A stretch of DNA of 64,000 nucleotides from Sepioteuthis lessoniana (GCA_963585895.1 OY757911.1:96042186-96106185); one strand, 5' to 3'; counted from the stretch's first letter, positions 1-11,214 are shown. A program made the numbers and translations. The notes: a model not told the origin generated them from the sequence alone.

Positions 1-432
1 TGATTTATTTCAAAATACACCTTAAAGTGAGTTATTCTTGTATTTTTAGAGAAAAAATATTTTATTTAGACCAAAAAAATATTTAACGATAAGAAAATAA
101 TCATAAAACCGCAGCATATTTTTTGCCAGAAAACCACCACCTTCCTTAAATCCTTTACAAATTACTTAATATTTTTTCAGCATATTTTTAGGAAAAAAAT
201 TAAGTGCTACACCCTTCAAGACATTTTCAAGCACGGACAAAGGTCACTCTCAGCCTTTCATTATTCTTTTTGAACTCCTCAATCCAATTCACTCCATACA
301 ATTTTCATGAAGAGACGTTAGGAGATTGAGACATACTAGTCATTATGTGCAAAATGCTACTTTTTAACTCTAGATAAATTTGAAATAATTAAGAAGAGAT
401 TTTTTTAAATCTTTGTCTTGTTAATCGTTATT
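1..432. other. AT-rich sequence, no feature recognised
   Basis: This stretch has scattered A and T runs but no recognisable coding homology, repeat-family match or structured motif by eye. Confidence 0.5.
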
Positions 433-1020
433 TCCCAGTCGGCTGGGGCTGTAGAATGCACCGACTGCTTCCTGGCAAAGGGGTAAAACCTCCCAACAGG
501 TGTCCTTGATATGACACTAAATAATCTGATGGTGAGTCTCCAGTAATTTTGGAGCTTTGGGGAATATACCCTTCATTGACATCACTCCCAGGTCCACTAT
601 GGCCCGGAGTGGTAGAATCTGATAGGGTCCTCTCTATGGCTCAAATAGAATTAAACTGTGTACTTATGCTAAACTGAATTGCTTGAAATAGAGCTGTTTT
701 ATATACTAAACTGAATTGTTTGAAATAGAATTTTTTTACATTGAAACTGTACTCTCGCTAAACTGAATTCCTCGAAATGGAAGTGTTTCGACATTTAACT
801 CTGTGTAAACAAAAACTATACTTATACGAAACCGAATTGTTTGAATTAGAACTGTTTGCATAAACTGAATAGTTTAAATAGAAATGACTTTGATCATTAA
901 ACTCTGTACTTATGCTAAAATGAATTGTTTAAAATAGAACTGTTTATTTTTATAACAATGGATTTGGTTTTAAATAACCTACAAATGTTTATATGCCATA
1001 AAACACAAACAAACAAACAG
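433..1020 (+). repeat. Family A dispersed repeat, copy A1
   Basis: This is a near-full copy of a repeat seen at least eight times in the window. It opens with the head CCCAGTCGGCTGGGGC, runs through a conserved block of about 200 bp that contains a CTCCAG..TTGGAG hairpin, and continues into imperfect tandem subunits of roughly 40-60 bp built around CTAAACTGAATTGTTTGAAA. It ends in a tail related to GGCATTAAATAACCT followed by an AAAC-rich run. No coding capacity is visible. The AAAC tail suggests retroposition (a SINE or other non-autonomous retroelement), but the head shows no clear tRNA promoter. Confidence 0.75.
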
Positions 1021-1787
1021 AATTGTTAATCTTTGCCTGTGTAAAAGAACATGTACATAGTATATCATATCTTCGAATATAGAGTTTTATTTTTTTTCAT
1101 GGCTCTCTTAATTTGAATCAAATTTCAAGCCTTATTCCTGAAAACACTTCGCACCATTACAGACACACAACCATTCTTAAATGTCGAAACGACAATAATT
1201 ATTCAGTCTATCTCCAGGCTTTCTTCTCACACCCACGATAAACTTAATATCAAAATTTTAAATTTTAACTAATCGTTCTACAATAAAATTTGTCACTCTA
1301 ACAATTCCCATATTTTTTTTTCTGTTCAGAAGAGTCTCCTTCGGCTTATTCACCTTCCGTAACACTTATCTATTTTTTGTTTTTTAATGGCGCTGACTCC
1401 TGCGCCAAGCTGATCTATGTCAAGTTTTCACCATAGAAAGCAACATTGGTTTATTGTTAAGATTACGTAATCTTTTCTGTCAGCAGTAGAGCCGCTTTCT
1501 TCAACCTCAATTTTACTTAATGATCAAATGTTTATCTTCACTTGTCACTTTATATTGAACAATTTCTTTTTCTACCAACTTTCATGCAAGTTGCAAACTG
1601 CCTTTGTAAAGAATATTGGGAATTATGGCTTGAAATCTTCAACTTCTTGGGAATTTCTCTGTTATAAGAGCCATCTTTGAATAGAATTTAAATTGATTTT
1701 CTCCCCTCATTGCTTAGCTGCTTACATTTCGTAATTTCTTGGAAATTACTTTAAAAACATATTTAAAAAAATAGAGTGGTAATGACA

Positions 1788-1790
<3 letters not shown>
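1021..1790. other. Unassigned AT-rich interval
   Basis: I see no coding homology and no copy of the repeat families recognised elsewhere. T-rich runs occur near 1090 and 1310. Confidence 0.4.
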
Positions 1791-1826
<36 letters not shown>

Positions 1827-1833
1827 CTCTCTT

Positions 1834-1865
<32 letters not shown>

Positions 1866-1898
1866 TTGAGAAAGAGAAAGAGAGAGAGAGATTGAGAG
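1791..1898. repeat. Palindromic (TC)n-(TA)n-(GA)n microsatellite
   Basis: A (TC)n tract, a short (TA)n centre and (GA)n tracts follow one another, so the locus is self-complementary. The interruption CAATCTCTC on the left is mirrored by GAGATTGAG on the right, so the symmetry includes non-repeat bases and suggests an extruding or foldback structure. Confidence 0.85.
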
Positions 1899-3490
1899 TT
1901 ATAGATATAGATATATGCCTATCCCATCACATCTCTTGTATTCTGCAAGGCTTTAACGAAAAGCGTTCGAATATCAAATATCGAAACCGAAAAGGTATTT
2001 AACAACGTAGAGATGAACAATGAATGAAACGTTAACTTTCTCCATTAGTTCCTCTTGGCATTCAATAATTTAACCTTGAATGTAAGAAATCAAGAAAAAC
2101 TTGCTTAATGTAAGAGCCACAAATGATAAAGCTCACGTGTTTGAGAGCCGCAAGACATGAAGAAAATTAACACGTTTTTAATTTTTCATACACATTTTGT
2201 TTTGAAAATGTGTACATGAATATTAGGAAATGCGTATTAAATGCAATGATATTTATTCATGCATGCAATATTTAAACTATTAATGTGTATCAGTTTAAGT
2301 TAAAATAAAAAAAATATTTTTTTATGAAGTAAAACGAAAATTCGAGATTCCACCTCATCTATAATTATATTTATTTGTCAGAAATACATTGCGACAAACA
2401 TTAGGCTATTAAAAGTGATATTTACTGTTAGTAGTAGTCTTGGCAGTGAACCATTTAAATATACAAGGTAAATTGTCAGAACTGAAAAATTAGTTCTACT
2501 TGGTAAGGATTGTTTCTGGTAAAGATTGTCTCAGGCGATGATTGTGTCAAGGAAAAACTGTAAAGATAGCACGATGTTGCAACTTCACTAATTATAACTG
2601 ATTAAATTGATTCATAACAGTATTTTGTTTTGATAACATAGATGAGTCACAGAACTTTTCTTTAATTTAGGGTATTCTCTTTCTGGAAGATGTTTTCAGA
2701 ACTCGATTATAGACTGTAATTCCATTTGTTCCATTTCCACAGCACACTGTTCCGTCAACAGAGGTTCAGGAATTAGACAGCTATTATTGACCACATCATG
2801 ACCTGATTTCTGGAAAAGTAGAGCAGCGTTTCAGTATCTGAAAATCACCAAATCTTTGTAAATGATCTTAGTATTTTTCAAGTTTATAGTCTTTTATTTC
2901 AATATAATGAAATACATTATTTCTCTTACTTAGACAGGGGAACCGACTGAAGATTTCTAAAATTGCAGGTTCAAATAACGTAACCTTACACGAAGTTACG
3001 GAATGGTAAGATAATAAATATGAATAGTAAAAGATAATTATATTTTCATGAGTCCTCATTACTTATTTTGGGACAAAGTTTCAAGAATATTCCAATTCAC
3101 TTGTGTTGACCACGAGTTCCATGATAATGTTTAACGAGCCGTATTTGGTTCGCGTTTTAAGAGTTTGACCATCCAAAGGAAAAAGATGCTTCTCTTGCAC
3201 TGTGTGTATTCCACCATAGATTGATGTTCAAAAAGTATTGAGACCAGCGTTATAAAAGCTTTTTTTCAATATAACTCTATCTTTTCTTGATATCACCATT
3301 AATAAAGCTTTGTAGCTTCTAAAAATGAGTAATCTAAAAAGAAAATTATGCAGCAATCTCGACCTTTGTTGATCATACCACCTATTCATCTGTACAAGAG
3401 AATGTAGTAAATTTTAATGCGCGAATTAACTCATAAACTTCCTTGTTATTAGTTATAGTTGAACTATGAAGCTACTGTGTTTGAAGCATG
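1899..3490. other. Unassigned AT-rich interval
   Basis: This is unique-looking AT-rich DNA. The short open frames here have no recognisable domain and are treated as chance. Confidence 0.4.
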
Positions 3491-3491
3491 T

Positions 3492-3567
<76 letters not shown>

Positions 3568-3568
3568 T
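3491..3568. repeat. (CA)n-(TA)n compound microsatellite
   Basis: A long CA tract with one TA interruption passes into a TA tract. The same compound order recurs at 12.44 kb and 23.15 kb. Confidence 0.95.
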
Positions 3569-4092
3569 AAGAATAGCCAAGAAAAATATTTACGAAAAAA
3601 CAATCGTTTCAAATAAAGGCATTCGATAAAAACGCTCAAATACCGCTAAGCATTGCGGTATAAAAAAGAAATAATCCTTTTGATCACTGTCCTTGTCAGT
3701 TAAAGAAAGAATAAACAAACAATCATCATTGGATTATCGGAATAAATTTATGTCCAGATTGTGTACTTGAAGGTTTGGGTGGGTGTTTATATGTGTGTTC
3801 CTAACACATTATCCTATATTGTTTGGCTAGTGTATATATAGATACAATCAGGAAAAAAAACTATTATGGTTGAATAACGTCGAATTCCCCTAGAAATTAT
3901 TTGGCGATAACTTTAGAATATTTACAGCTGTTCGGAAAAATGTCAAAGTATTGGCTGTCAGGAAACAATGAAGAGACATTGGGAGGCTTCGTTTGTTATC
4001 TCACGTGACTTTAAATTTATTCCTTCTCGTCTAAAACAAAATGCATTCAATCCCTGAATGAATAAATCTAGATGTTAAATATATAAATGTCA
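3569..4092. other. Unassigned AT-rich interval
   Basis: No recognisable element or coding homology is visible. Confidence 0.4.
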
Positions 4093-4106
4093 ATATATAT
4101 ATATAT

Positions 4107-4162
<56 letters not shown>
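4093..4162. repeat. (TA)n microsatellite
   Basis: The TA tract contains one ACACACA interruption. A fragment of repeat family F begins directly at its right edge. Confidence 0.95.
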
Positions 4163-4164
<2 letters not shown>

Positions 4165-4285
4165 TCCCCCATGTGGGTTGAGCACTCTGGCGAAGGAATT
4201 TACGGCTGCCACTCGCATAATGCAAAGCTCTTCGAATGAATTGAGCAGTCAGGTATCCGGTAAGGTATAAAATGTAAACAAACGA
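4163..4285 (+). mobile_element. Family F (hammerhead SINE-like) 5' fragment, copy F4
   Basis: The sequence starts immediately after (TA)n with GCTCCCCCATGTGGGTTGAG and matches the 5' half of the family F units at 13.65-13.98 kb and 16.66 kb, including GAGCACTCTGGCGAAGGAATT-like sequence and the GCAAAGCTCTTCG block. It stops near the ATGTAAACAAA segment, so the tRNA-like middle and the hammerhead 3' end are missing here. Confidence 0.75.
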
Positions 4286-4309
4286 AAGCTACTACTTAAT
4301 GCCTTATAC

Positions 4310-5400
4310 ACTTTGGTGCAAAAAGATTAGGCCCTCACGAAAAAAAGCAAACATTTTGATTGATCCACTTTTTCTTTTAAAGATTCATATTTTTATAAAT
4401 GTATTTAGTGATAAAATTATCTATCAAAAGTTTTTGAAACATTTTTTCTTTGATTATTATTTTAGAAAATATTAAAATTAGCATGTTGCAAAAAGATAAG
4501 GCCAGCTATGAATTTTTTAAATAAAACAAATTAACTCACAGATTTTTATGTTAAGATTAATTTTTACATAAAAATTAGCAATAAGAATTAAAGATAAATC
4601 TCGGGACGTAGCAATTCTCATACCGATTACGAGAAAGGAATGTTCGATGCTTTTGAAAAGATGGGCATTCTCAACGAGAAGGCACCAGGAAAATCAACAG
4701 ATCAAGGTTTACAGTGAATAATTACATAAAAATAAGAACAAAACACCCAAAATGATTCCAAGTAGGCCAAAAAAAACTCAGTACAAGGAATAAACGGGCC
4801 ATTATAAGAGATGTTAGAAAATCCTGAAAATCCGTTTCTCAAATTCAACTTCCTAGTGCCCTTAATGTTTGACGTTGGACCATATAGAGAAGATTAAAGA
4901 ATTGCCCTAATGTTAAATATTCAAAGGGATAAAACGCTCCTTCATGGAAGGAACATTCCATGAAGGCAAGATTTAGTTGTGCCAAAATGTACGCCTTGTT
5001 CTTTGAAAAATGGAGTGATGTTGTATTTACAAGCGGGAAAAAAATGGAATGCAGATGGTCCCGGTGGGTTCGATTTCTATTAACGACCTAAGGATAGAAA
5101 GAAGATTTTTTAAAAGCACCAAAGTGGAGGTGGCTCTGTAATGATATGGGGAGCATTTTGTTCTAATGGAATATTCAAACTAGTTCTTGTAAGCAGTAGC
5201 ATGGACTCAAAACAATACACTGACATGCTCACCGTTTTTTAGTGACAAAAATGTTGTGCTAATGGACTGGCCAGCATTATAGGGCAATTTTTAAAAAAAT
5301 GTTCTCCATATGGTGCAACGTGAAACATTAATGTCACCAGAAAGTTAAATTTGAGAAACGTATTTTTAATTCGAGTCACTGCAGCCCTTTCTACAGTTCA
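4310..5400 (+). pseudogene. Decayed Tc1/Tc3-type DNA transposon
   Basis: Broken transposase homology runs on the plus strand. Visible pieces include a segment reading SGRPKKTQYKE near 4770, a stretch reading KKWNADGPGGF followed by a drifted FYWHD-like block near 5040-5080, then SGGGSVMIWGAFCSNGIF at about 5120-5175, and VVLMDWPAL near 5250-5280. These match the DDE region of Tc1/Tc3-type transposases, where the D before the WNxDGP block and the MIWGA block are diagnostic. Several stops and frameshifts interrupt it. The left end holds two TIR-like copies (GTGCAAAAAGATTAGGCC near 4317 and TTGCAAAAAGATAAGGCC near 4487). I could not find a matching right inverted repeat, so the 3' end is probably lost. 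Confidence 0.7.
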
Positions 5401-5724
5401 TTGAAGATGGTTAATTATCGCGTGGTACTAAGAAAAAAATTAAATAATATTTTGATTATCTTGTGCAAGAAGAGGAGCATATCAACAAGAATAATTTTAA
5501 ACATTTAATCGTTCAATATTTATTCTCGTAGAATCCGTTTATAGAGATTGAGGGAATGAGTGGAAATATAAGATAATAGTTTTTTTGCGTTTGGTTAAAC
5601 TAGTATTTCTTTAGACAAACCATTTTTGCCGACAGTTTTTATTCGCCAAAGTTTTGTGTTCAAATGGATTATTTCGGTTCCTCTTCTGTCTGATCTTAAA
5701 TTTTCTGACAGATACATTAAACAA

Positions 5725-5792
<68 letters not shown>

Positions 5793-6152
5793 CCTACCCA
5801 AACATGTAGACCATAAACAAGCATATGAGTTAGAAATTCTCCCAAAGTAAAACACATCATCACCATCTAAGCAAGCAAACTGTTTATTTATGGGGGTGCA
5901 TCACCTCCATAAATAAGACTTGCAGGTACCAGCATAAAAAAAAATCTCGCCTATGTACGAGTTCAGTTATAAACAAACAGCTTCGCATCAAAAACAAAAC
6001 TTTAAACCAACCAAACAAGAAAAAAATTGTAGTATGTGCAAAGGGCCGCAACCGATCGACTAACGCATAATAAAACTCGCAGTTATGACGTAGTGCTTGG
6101 GGCAAACTTTAAAAAAGTGTTTCCAAACGTTTTTATATTCGATCTGCATTTG

Positions 6153-6211
<59 letters not shown>

Positions 6212-6713
6212 TTTTTATTGATTAATCCTTAGTTTATCGGTGATAGACTGTTTATTAAAAAATTAAAAGTATTAACTACATAGGATGGACGTTAATGAGT
6301 CCATTTCTAAGAAGAGAACCTGAAATAAAAGTGACAAATAAAATGACGCAATGTTAGCCAACTGAATAGTCACAGTTATAAATAGCCACTAAACGAGAAA
6401 TAAAAGTGCAGTGTAATTCTTTATTTTTATCTCTGTTTATTCTGTCTTGTCTCAATAACGATATTGTCTAATTCCCAATAGTACAAGTTAAATATATGTA
6501 TTTATTTAAAATAAGATGCACATTTTCAACAGCATGGACAACACTAATACGAATTATGGATCACATTCACCATTCTATTTATGTATTGCACTAGCCTTGA
6601 GGAGAAAGGAAAGTGAATTGTCGGAGAGTATGTCTGATATATAGTCACGTAAGAGTGTCATTTTAAATGAAGATTGTTTGCAGATTGATGAATATTACCC
6701 ACAAACTACAGCT
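5401..6713. other. AT-rich interval with two long (TA)n tracts
   Basis: The (TA)n tracts lie at about 5728-5789 and 6154-6207. Open frames rich in alternating Ile-Tyr across them are microsatellite artefacts. Nothing else is recognised. Confidence 0.6.
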
Positions 6714-6850
6714 CGGCTCTGCACCTGTACTTTATACTTACGCTATCGTCTACCGGAGCGCCCAGTTTATGAGAAAAGCTTTGCATTTACGGGTTTGTGA
6801 CTGCCGGCAATCTCTCACTTAAGAGCTCAACCCACTGGCAGAAGCGTGTA
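6714..6850 (-). mobile_element. Diverged family F fragment, copy F6
   Basis: This fragment resembles the 13.87-13.96 kb part of family F in the same orientation: a CTATCG..TACCGGAGCG segment, AAAGCTTTGCATTTACG, then GCCGGCAATCTCTC and GCTCAACCC. Identity is moderate, and it lacks both the hammerhead end and adjacent (TA)n. Confidence 0.5.
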
Positions 6851-7605
6851 AGTATAAAAAGGTATTTCAATAAAATTCAATGGAAAATTTGTCGAAAACA
6901 AGTGACTGTCTTTTCCGGTAAGTAAAGATAATAGTATTAAGAGCGTAAATATGCCTCAATATTTATATAACAAGAAAGAAAAGCCATGCACTGAATATAG
7001 CAATTTTGCATTGTTATATGTCTATATAATATATTTTGTGTTTGACAAAGATTATTGTATGAATATATCACTGTCACGTGAAAATATTTATGCACTCAAG
7101 TCAAATTGTATGGAAAGACTTTAAAAATCAGTGAGCCAGGTTTTTTTAAATATTAGTACAATTTGAAATATAAAATTTAAAGCCTACAAATGGTTTAACA
7201 ACACAATGTTTTCGCTTGTAAAAATAAAGAAGCGATGCTGAAAGTGAATAGGACTTGAAGGAATAGAATGTTAGATTTTCACTCAAGAGAAATAACGACG
7301 AAAAATTTGAAAAAAAAAGAAATCAATCTATAATCTACTGAATTTTTTTTCTCTTTCATCACTTTATTCATAAGGTCTAGATGGGTTCAAAATTATATAA
7401 AAATAACTTGATTGATTGATCTATGATTTGATTGTTTAAAAATATATATTTAACAATCTAGAAAGAAAGAGTATTTAAATTATGCTTTGATCCTTCAAAA
7501 TATCTAATGTAGTTAGAAAATATAGGCTGCCATCTTTGAGGAATCACAAAAATGACAGCGTCCTAAATAAATATCAAAATACAAGTACAAAAATTAATCA
7601 ACTGA
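6851..7605. other. Unassigned AT-rich interval
   Basis: No coding homology or recognised repeat is visible. Confidence 0.4.
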
Positions 7606-7771
7606 TTATATATATATATATATATAATGCAAGTACAAAAATTATATATATATATATATTTTTTTTTTTACTTTCATTATATATATATATATATATATAT
7701 ATGCATATATATATATAATACAAGTATAGAAATAAATCAACTGATTATATATATATATATATATATATATA
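7606..7771. repeat. Cluster of (TA)n tracts with duplicated spacer
   Basis: Three (TA)n tracts are separated by related spacers. AAATCAACTGATTATAT occurs at about 7590 and about 7734, and the spacer ..AATRCAAGTA..AAA is also repeated, so the cluster grew by local duplication as well as slippage. Confidence 0.85.
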
Positions 7772-7822
7772 GTCATCCACAGACAGCTTTTTCTTTGTAT
7801 CAAAACACTTCAGTGTGGCTAG

Positions 7823-7823
<1 letters not shown>
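7772..7823 (-). ncRNA. Degenerate hammerhead end of family F, copy F5
   Basis: On the minus strand this fragment reads TAGCCACACTGAAG and ends GCTGTCTGTGGATGAC, so stem I (CCACA/UGUGG) and the GUC cleavage triplet survive. The core has drifted (CUGAAGU instead of CUGAAGA) and the GAAA block and stem II are damaged. It lies between (TA)n on one side and (CA)n-(TA)n on the other. It is probably inactive. Confidence 0.7.
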
Positions 7824-7859
<36 letters not shown>

Positions 7860-7866
7860 GATATAG

Positions 7867-7919
<53 letters not shown>
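7824..7919. repeat. (CA)n-(TA)n microsatellite
   Basis: A CA tract passes into TA tracts with ATAGATATAG and GTGTGT interruptions. Confidence 0.95.
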
Positions 7920-7922
<3 letters not shown>

Positions 7923-7999
7923 AAAAAAACAAAGACCGGTTATTTTAGGATTATAAATTTATTTCCATCCTGTTTTTCCGTTTCTGGTGTGAACCAAAA

Positions 8000-9156
8000 A
8001 CACGAAGAAAAATATAAAAGAACTTCTTCAGATCCAATGGATAAATAAAACAGAATAGTCACGTGGGGGGAAGGGAAGGGAAAAGAGATTAAAAGAGTTA
8101 TCTCCTCGTTTTATTGAATTTTCTTTTTTTTATTTACCTATTTATTTTATTTTCAAAATTTTTCCGCCAGTTATAATTACGGTAATTTAACTTATTTATT
8201 TATTTATTTAATTTATTTTATTTTCATGTTAAGTTCGATAATTAACTTTTAAGAGAAATATTAATGCTTATATTAATTTCGATACTATTTATTTGGGTAC
8301 CAATTTTTTCCTTGTGTGTATATTGGATACGTTTATTTTTCTGGTTTCACTATTTATTTCTATGGTTTTTAAAAATTTTTTAGTCTATATTTTAAATTTT
8401 GTCTTATGTCTACATCTAGCTATTAATTCACTTCTCTTACTTAATAACTTATCAGGCAATTTATGTGTCAAAATATGTATTTTCTCTTCTAAGCACAAAT
8501 TGCATCTACCGTCAGAACTATTTGGAGTATTTGTTTTTTTTAAAAATAGACCATTCTATCTCAGGGGTTAACCGTTTGTCTTTTAAACACCAGAATTGTT
8601 TCGATAGTGCCGTATGGTGTTTTAGGTGTTCGTGGGAGAAGGTAAATTTATGGTTTGAATGCTTCTCCTTCCATTTTGTGGCCATCAACCCGATATAAGT
8701 TTTTTTATCAGTAATATTCTATTTAGGGTAAATTATAGCTTGATATCTTACATTATCTAAATTACATAGTCCATCCATAGGACAATTGTCTCGGGATTTA
8801 CAATTACATTCTTTTTTATACCGTTATTATTATTATTATTATTTGATCCTGAAAATCTTTAGTTATATTTTTATTATGGCTATTAATTATTTGAAAAATA
8901 TTTTTCGTGCAAGAGTAACTTATTTTTAACGTTTTTCTATTAAATATTTTATGTAGTTTATTTCTGTGTTTAAAATGTTTATCTACTAGTTTCAAAAAAT
9001 ATTTTCCTGTATTTATATCAGTTAGCCTACAGAACGGGGGGTTGAACCATAATATTTTCCTTTTTCTATTTTTCCGTCTATTTTCCTTATGTATTTCTTT
9101 ATTATAATCATTAGGCACCTTCTCTTCTTTATAGGTAAAGTTTTCTTTATACCCGC

Positions 9157-9191
<35 letters not shown>

Positions 9192-9215
9192 TTGTTTACT
9201 GTTATGTACAATATC
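8000..9215 (-). pseudogene. Penelope-like element 3' portion with GIY-YIG region (PLE1)
   Basis: Penelope-like elements encode a reverse transcriptase joined to a C-terminal GIY-YIG endonuclease. Reading the minus strand from 9215, the frame gives RKNRKRKILWFNPPF, then LKLVDKHFKHRNKLHKIFNR and SYSCTKNI, the linker typical of these elements. After a drifted stretch come a Cys cluster (CNCKSRDNCPMDGLC at about 8800-8760) and the endonuclease hallmark KKTYIGLMATKWKEKHSNHK at about 8660-8710, then LKDKRLTPEIEWSI-like sequence. A stop between the NVRYQAIIY and TYIGLM segments and later frameshifts show it is dead. The RT domain is absent: a (TA)n tract at 9160-9189 interrupts the 5' side. A hammerhead-core remnant lies at its 3' end, near 8025-8031. 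Confidence 0.8.
9160..9189. repeat. (TA)n microsatellite
   Basis: A pure TA tract at the 5' boundary of the recognisable PLE1 coding remnant. Confidence 0.95.
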
Positions 9216-10026
9216 TTAATGAATACCTGCTTTTGCTCTCAAGAAACAAATTATGTCAAAATATGTCAAATATCCAAATAATATTTAATATGTCTACATT
9301 ACCCGTTGTTTTTTTACGAGGACACACAAACATATTATTCTATATTAGTAATATAGATTTTTATTGTAGGATAAAAAAACTCAGCAGTCATAACATGCAT
9401 TTTTCTTCAAATCATAAACTTAAAATGTAATCTAAATTCTGTATATATCGACTCACTCAAGACTAAATTTAAAAAAGTAAGAAATGTTTTCAATTGATAA
9501 CCCCCATGAACATCACTCTCCTAAACTGAAAATACTTTTTTCAAAACACCATGATATTTTTCAGTGAATAATATTAAATTCACTTGGCGTATTCGGCACA
9601 ATGTTTATCGATATAAGAAATTGAATTCTAATCGAGGCTGTTTGCTATTCATTTCAGACTTGGCAAAGGCATGAATCTGTCTCTCCTCACTCCAACTGGT
9701 GACACACACCCGGCTACAAGTGAGCAAACGTAAACTTGCCCAGTACCACAATACAGCGATTTTTTTTCGTTTCGACTTCGTAAGTCTGTTATTTGCGATG
9801 TAACTCGTGCCTATGATAAATCAGGAATGGATCTAGGCACTGCTGTTACGCAAACTTAAGCTAGTAAATCGTCCATTTATTGATCCAAGAGCAGTTTTCA
9901 TTTGCACCTAGAGCGGTGAAATGCCAGGTGTCCTATACTCAAGCACAGGCTCCCTTTTCTGCCATATTGATTCAAAACTGCTAGCTGCAGGATTGGTGCC
10001 TAATGAGGCTGAATGGTTATTTCAAA
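9216..10026. other. Unassigned interval with weak SINE-like trace
   Basis: No coding homology is visible. The segment near 9660-9720 (CTTGGCAAAGGCATGAATCT) resembles the mid-region of the family B SINE (CTTGGGAAAGGTATGAATCC), which may mark a very old copy. Confidence 0.3.
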
Positions 10027-10226
10027 CAATATATTTGTCATTTTCATAACCAAAGCATTTTTCAATTATTTAGGTCTGGATCGAAGTTCAATTTCTGGAT
10101 GCAGCTGTTTGTATTTCACTTCGCAATCATGGCGTTGGGAAAAGTTTAAATTCAATTGTTTTCCCAAGATATAGGTTAATTTTAGGACAACCTAGGTACG
10201 GCAACCTGGAAATGATAATTCAAACC
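10027..10226 (+). mobile_element. Older SINE, left part, split by a younger SINE
   Basis: Diverged SINE-like sequence containing GTTGGGAAAAGTTTAAATTC and AGATATAGGTTAATTTTAGGA resembles the middle of family B. It resumes after the younger insertion at about 10551 (CCAACCTTGTGTCACATCCT), so it appears to have been split by B1. Confidence 0.55.
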
Positions 10227-10241
10227 ATCTATGGCTCACTT
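10227..10241. repeat. Target-site duplication, left (B1)
   Basis: ATCTATGGCTCACTT is repeated exactly at 10536-10550 on the other side of SINE B1. Confidence 0.85.
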
Positions 10242-10535
10242 GCGGAGGTGCTCGTGGTGTAATGGTTATCGTCGTAGGAAATGGACACAGTGACACGAGT
10301 TCAAATGCTGAACGAGGCTGATCGCATTTCACATAGCACTAATACCCTTGGGAAAGGTATGAATCCAATTATTCTCCCTCAAGCTATGGGTAAATAGTAG
10401 GACAGACTAGGTTATTCGGCCTTGGTGAGGCAACTAGTCTAGGAGAAGGGAAACTCTGAATTCAAACCTGTTAAACTCCGCTTAAAAATTGACCTTGTGT
10501 CATATCCTGCCCGAGCGGAGGGGTTGGTAAATAGG
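10242..10535 (+). mobile_element. tRNA-derived SINE, family B, full copy B1
   Basis: This SINE of about 294 bp starts with a tRNA-like head. The A-box-like GTGGTGTAATGGTTATCG and B-box-like CGAGTTCAAATGC are RNA polymerase III promoter elements. The body contains CTTGGGAAAGGTATGAATCC and a TAGTCTAGGAGAAGG block, and the 3' tail reads TTGACCTTGTGTCATATCC then CGAGCGGAGGGGTTGG. It is bounded by a perfect 15-bp target-site duplication, the mark of LINE-mediated insertion. Other copies occur at 40.46, 45.4 and 59.5 kb. Confidence 0.9.
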
Positions 10536-10550
10536 ATCTATGGCTCACTT
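10536..10550. repeat. Target-site duplication, right (B1)
   Basis: An exact repeat of the left 15-bp duplication. Confidence 0.85.
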
Positions 10551-10610
10551 AAAAACCAACCTTGTGTCACATCCTAAACGCTTTAGATGGTTTTAGGTAA
10601 ATACACACGT
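10551..10610 (+). mobile_element. Older SINE, right part
   Basis: Family-B-like 3' tail (AAAACCAACCTTGTGTCACA) continues the older SINE interrupted at 10227. Confidence 0.5.
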
Positions 10611-11214
10611 TACAATGGCTTGAATATGCGTTTTAAGTTTTAATGAAGATAATTAATTCGTGTAAAAGGGAGCTTTGTAAATATATCTTCACCATTTTTT
10701 GTTGGATTTAAAAATAAGTTGTTTTTTGTGGATAGTGGCTAAAAAGTAAAAATATATATCTAATAAATTATTTCGATTCTTTCACCGACATATCTCCAGA
10801 ATATTGCATTGTCGACTTGAGTAAATCATGAAAAAATGTACGTAAAGTATTATAAACAAAACAAAGCCTTATATGAACAATCATCAGGTACAAAAAAATT
10901 GAATGAATAAAAACATTTTATCATTAATCGAACTTTCATGATAATAGTCAGACGTGATTTTAAAATAAAAAGGATTATGTTCTTCTGATGTAATGATTAT
11001 TTTACCCGACAAGCTGAAATGCAATCTGCGTGAATACCTAATGACATTGTTAATGAAAAAAACAACATATGTGAAGAAAACGTCCATATATTTTTTCGAT
11101 GGCACATTTTTCGAATGATAAATATATTGATGAAGATAGTATTTAAATGGAAATAATTCCCCAAAAATTAAGAATATAATAATCCTTTAAATTCATATAC
11201 AAGTCGATTCGTTG
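10611..11214. other. Unassigned AT-rich interval
   Basis: No coding homology or repeat family is recognised. Confidence 0.4.

Noticed and set aside
520..570. CTGATGGTGAG plus CTCCAG..TTGGAG in the family A head as a hammerhead
   Set aside because: The core reads CUGAUGG, not CUGANGA, and no GAAA follows stem II. It is a conserved hairpin of unknown role.
5595..5855. Open frames rich in alternating Ile-Tyr or His-Thr (here and near 4031, 7627, 12403, 23009, 35598, 37288)
   Set aside because: They are translations of (TA)n and (CA)n microsatellites with no start context or domain.
8293..8698. Plus-strand open frames of 92 and 77 aa
   Set aside because: They are antisense to the Penelope-like GIY-YIG remnant.
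10250..10310. tRNA gene candidates at SINE heads (also 16840, 13720, 40690, 59790)
   Set aside because: A- and B-box sequences are present, but I could not form a complete cloverleaf and the sequences are repeated with SINE bodies. They are tRNA-derived SINE promoters.
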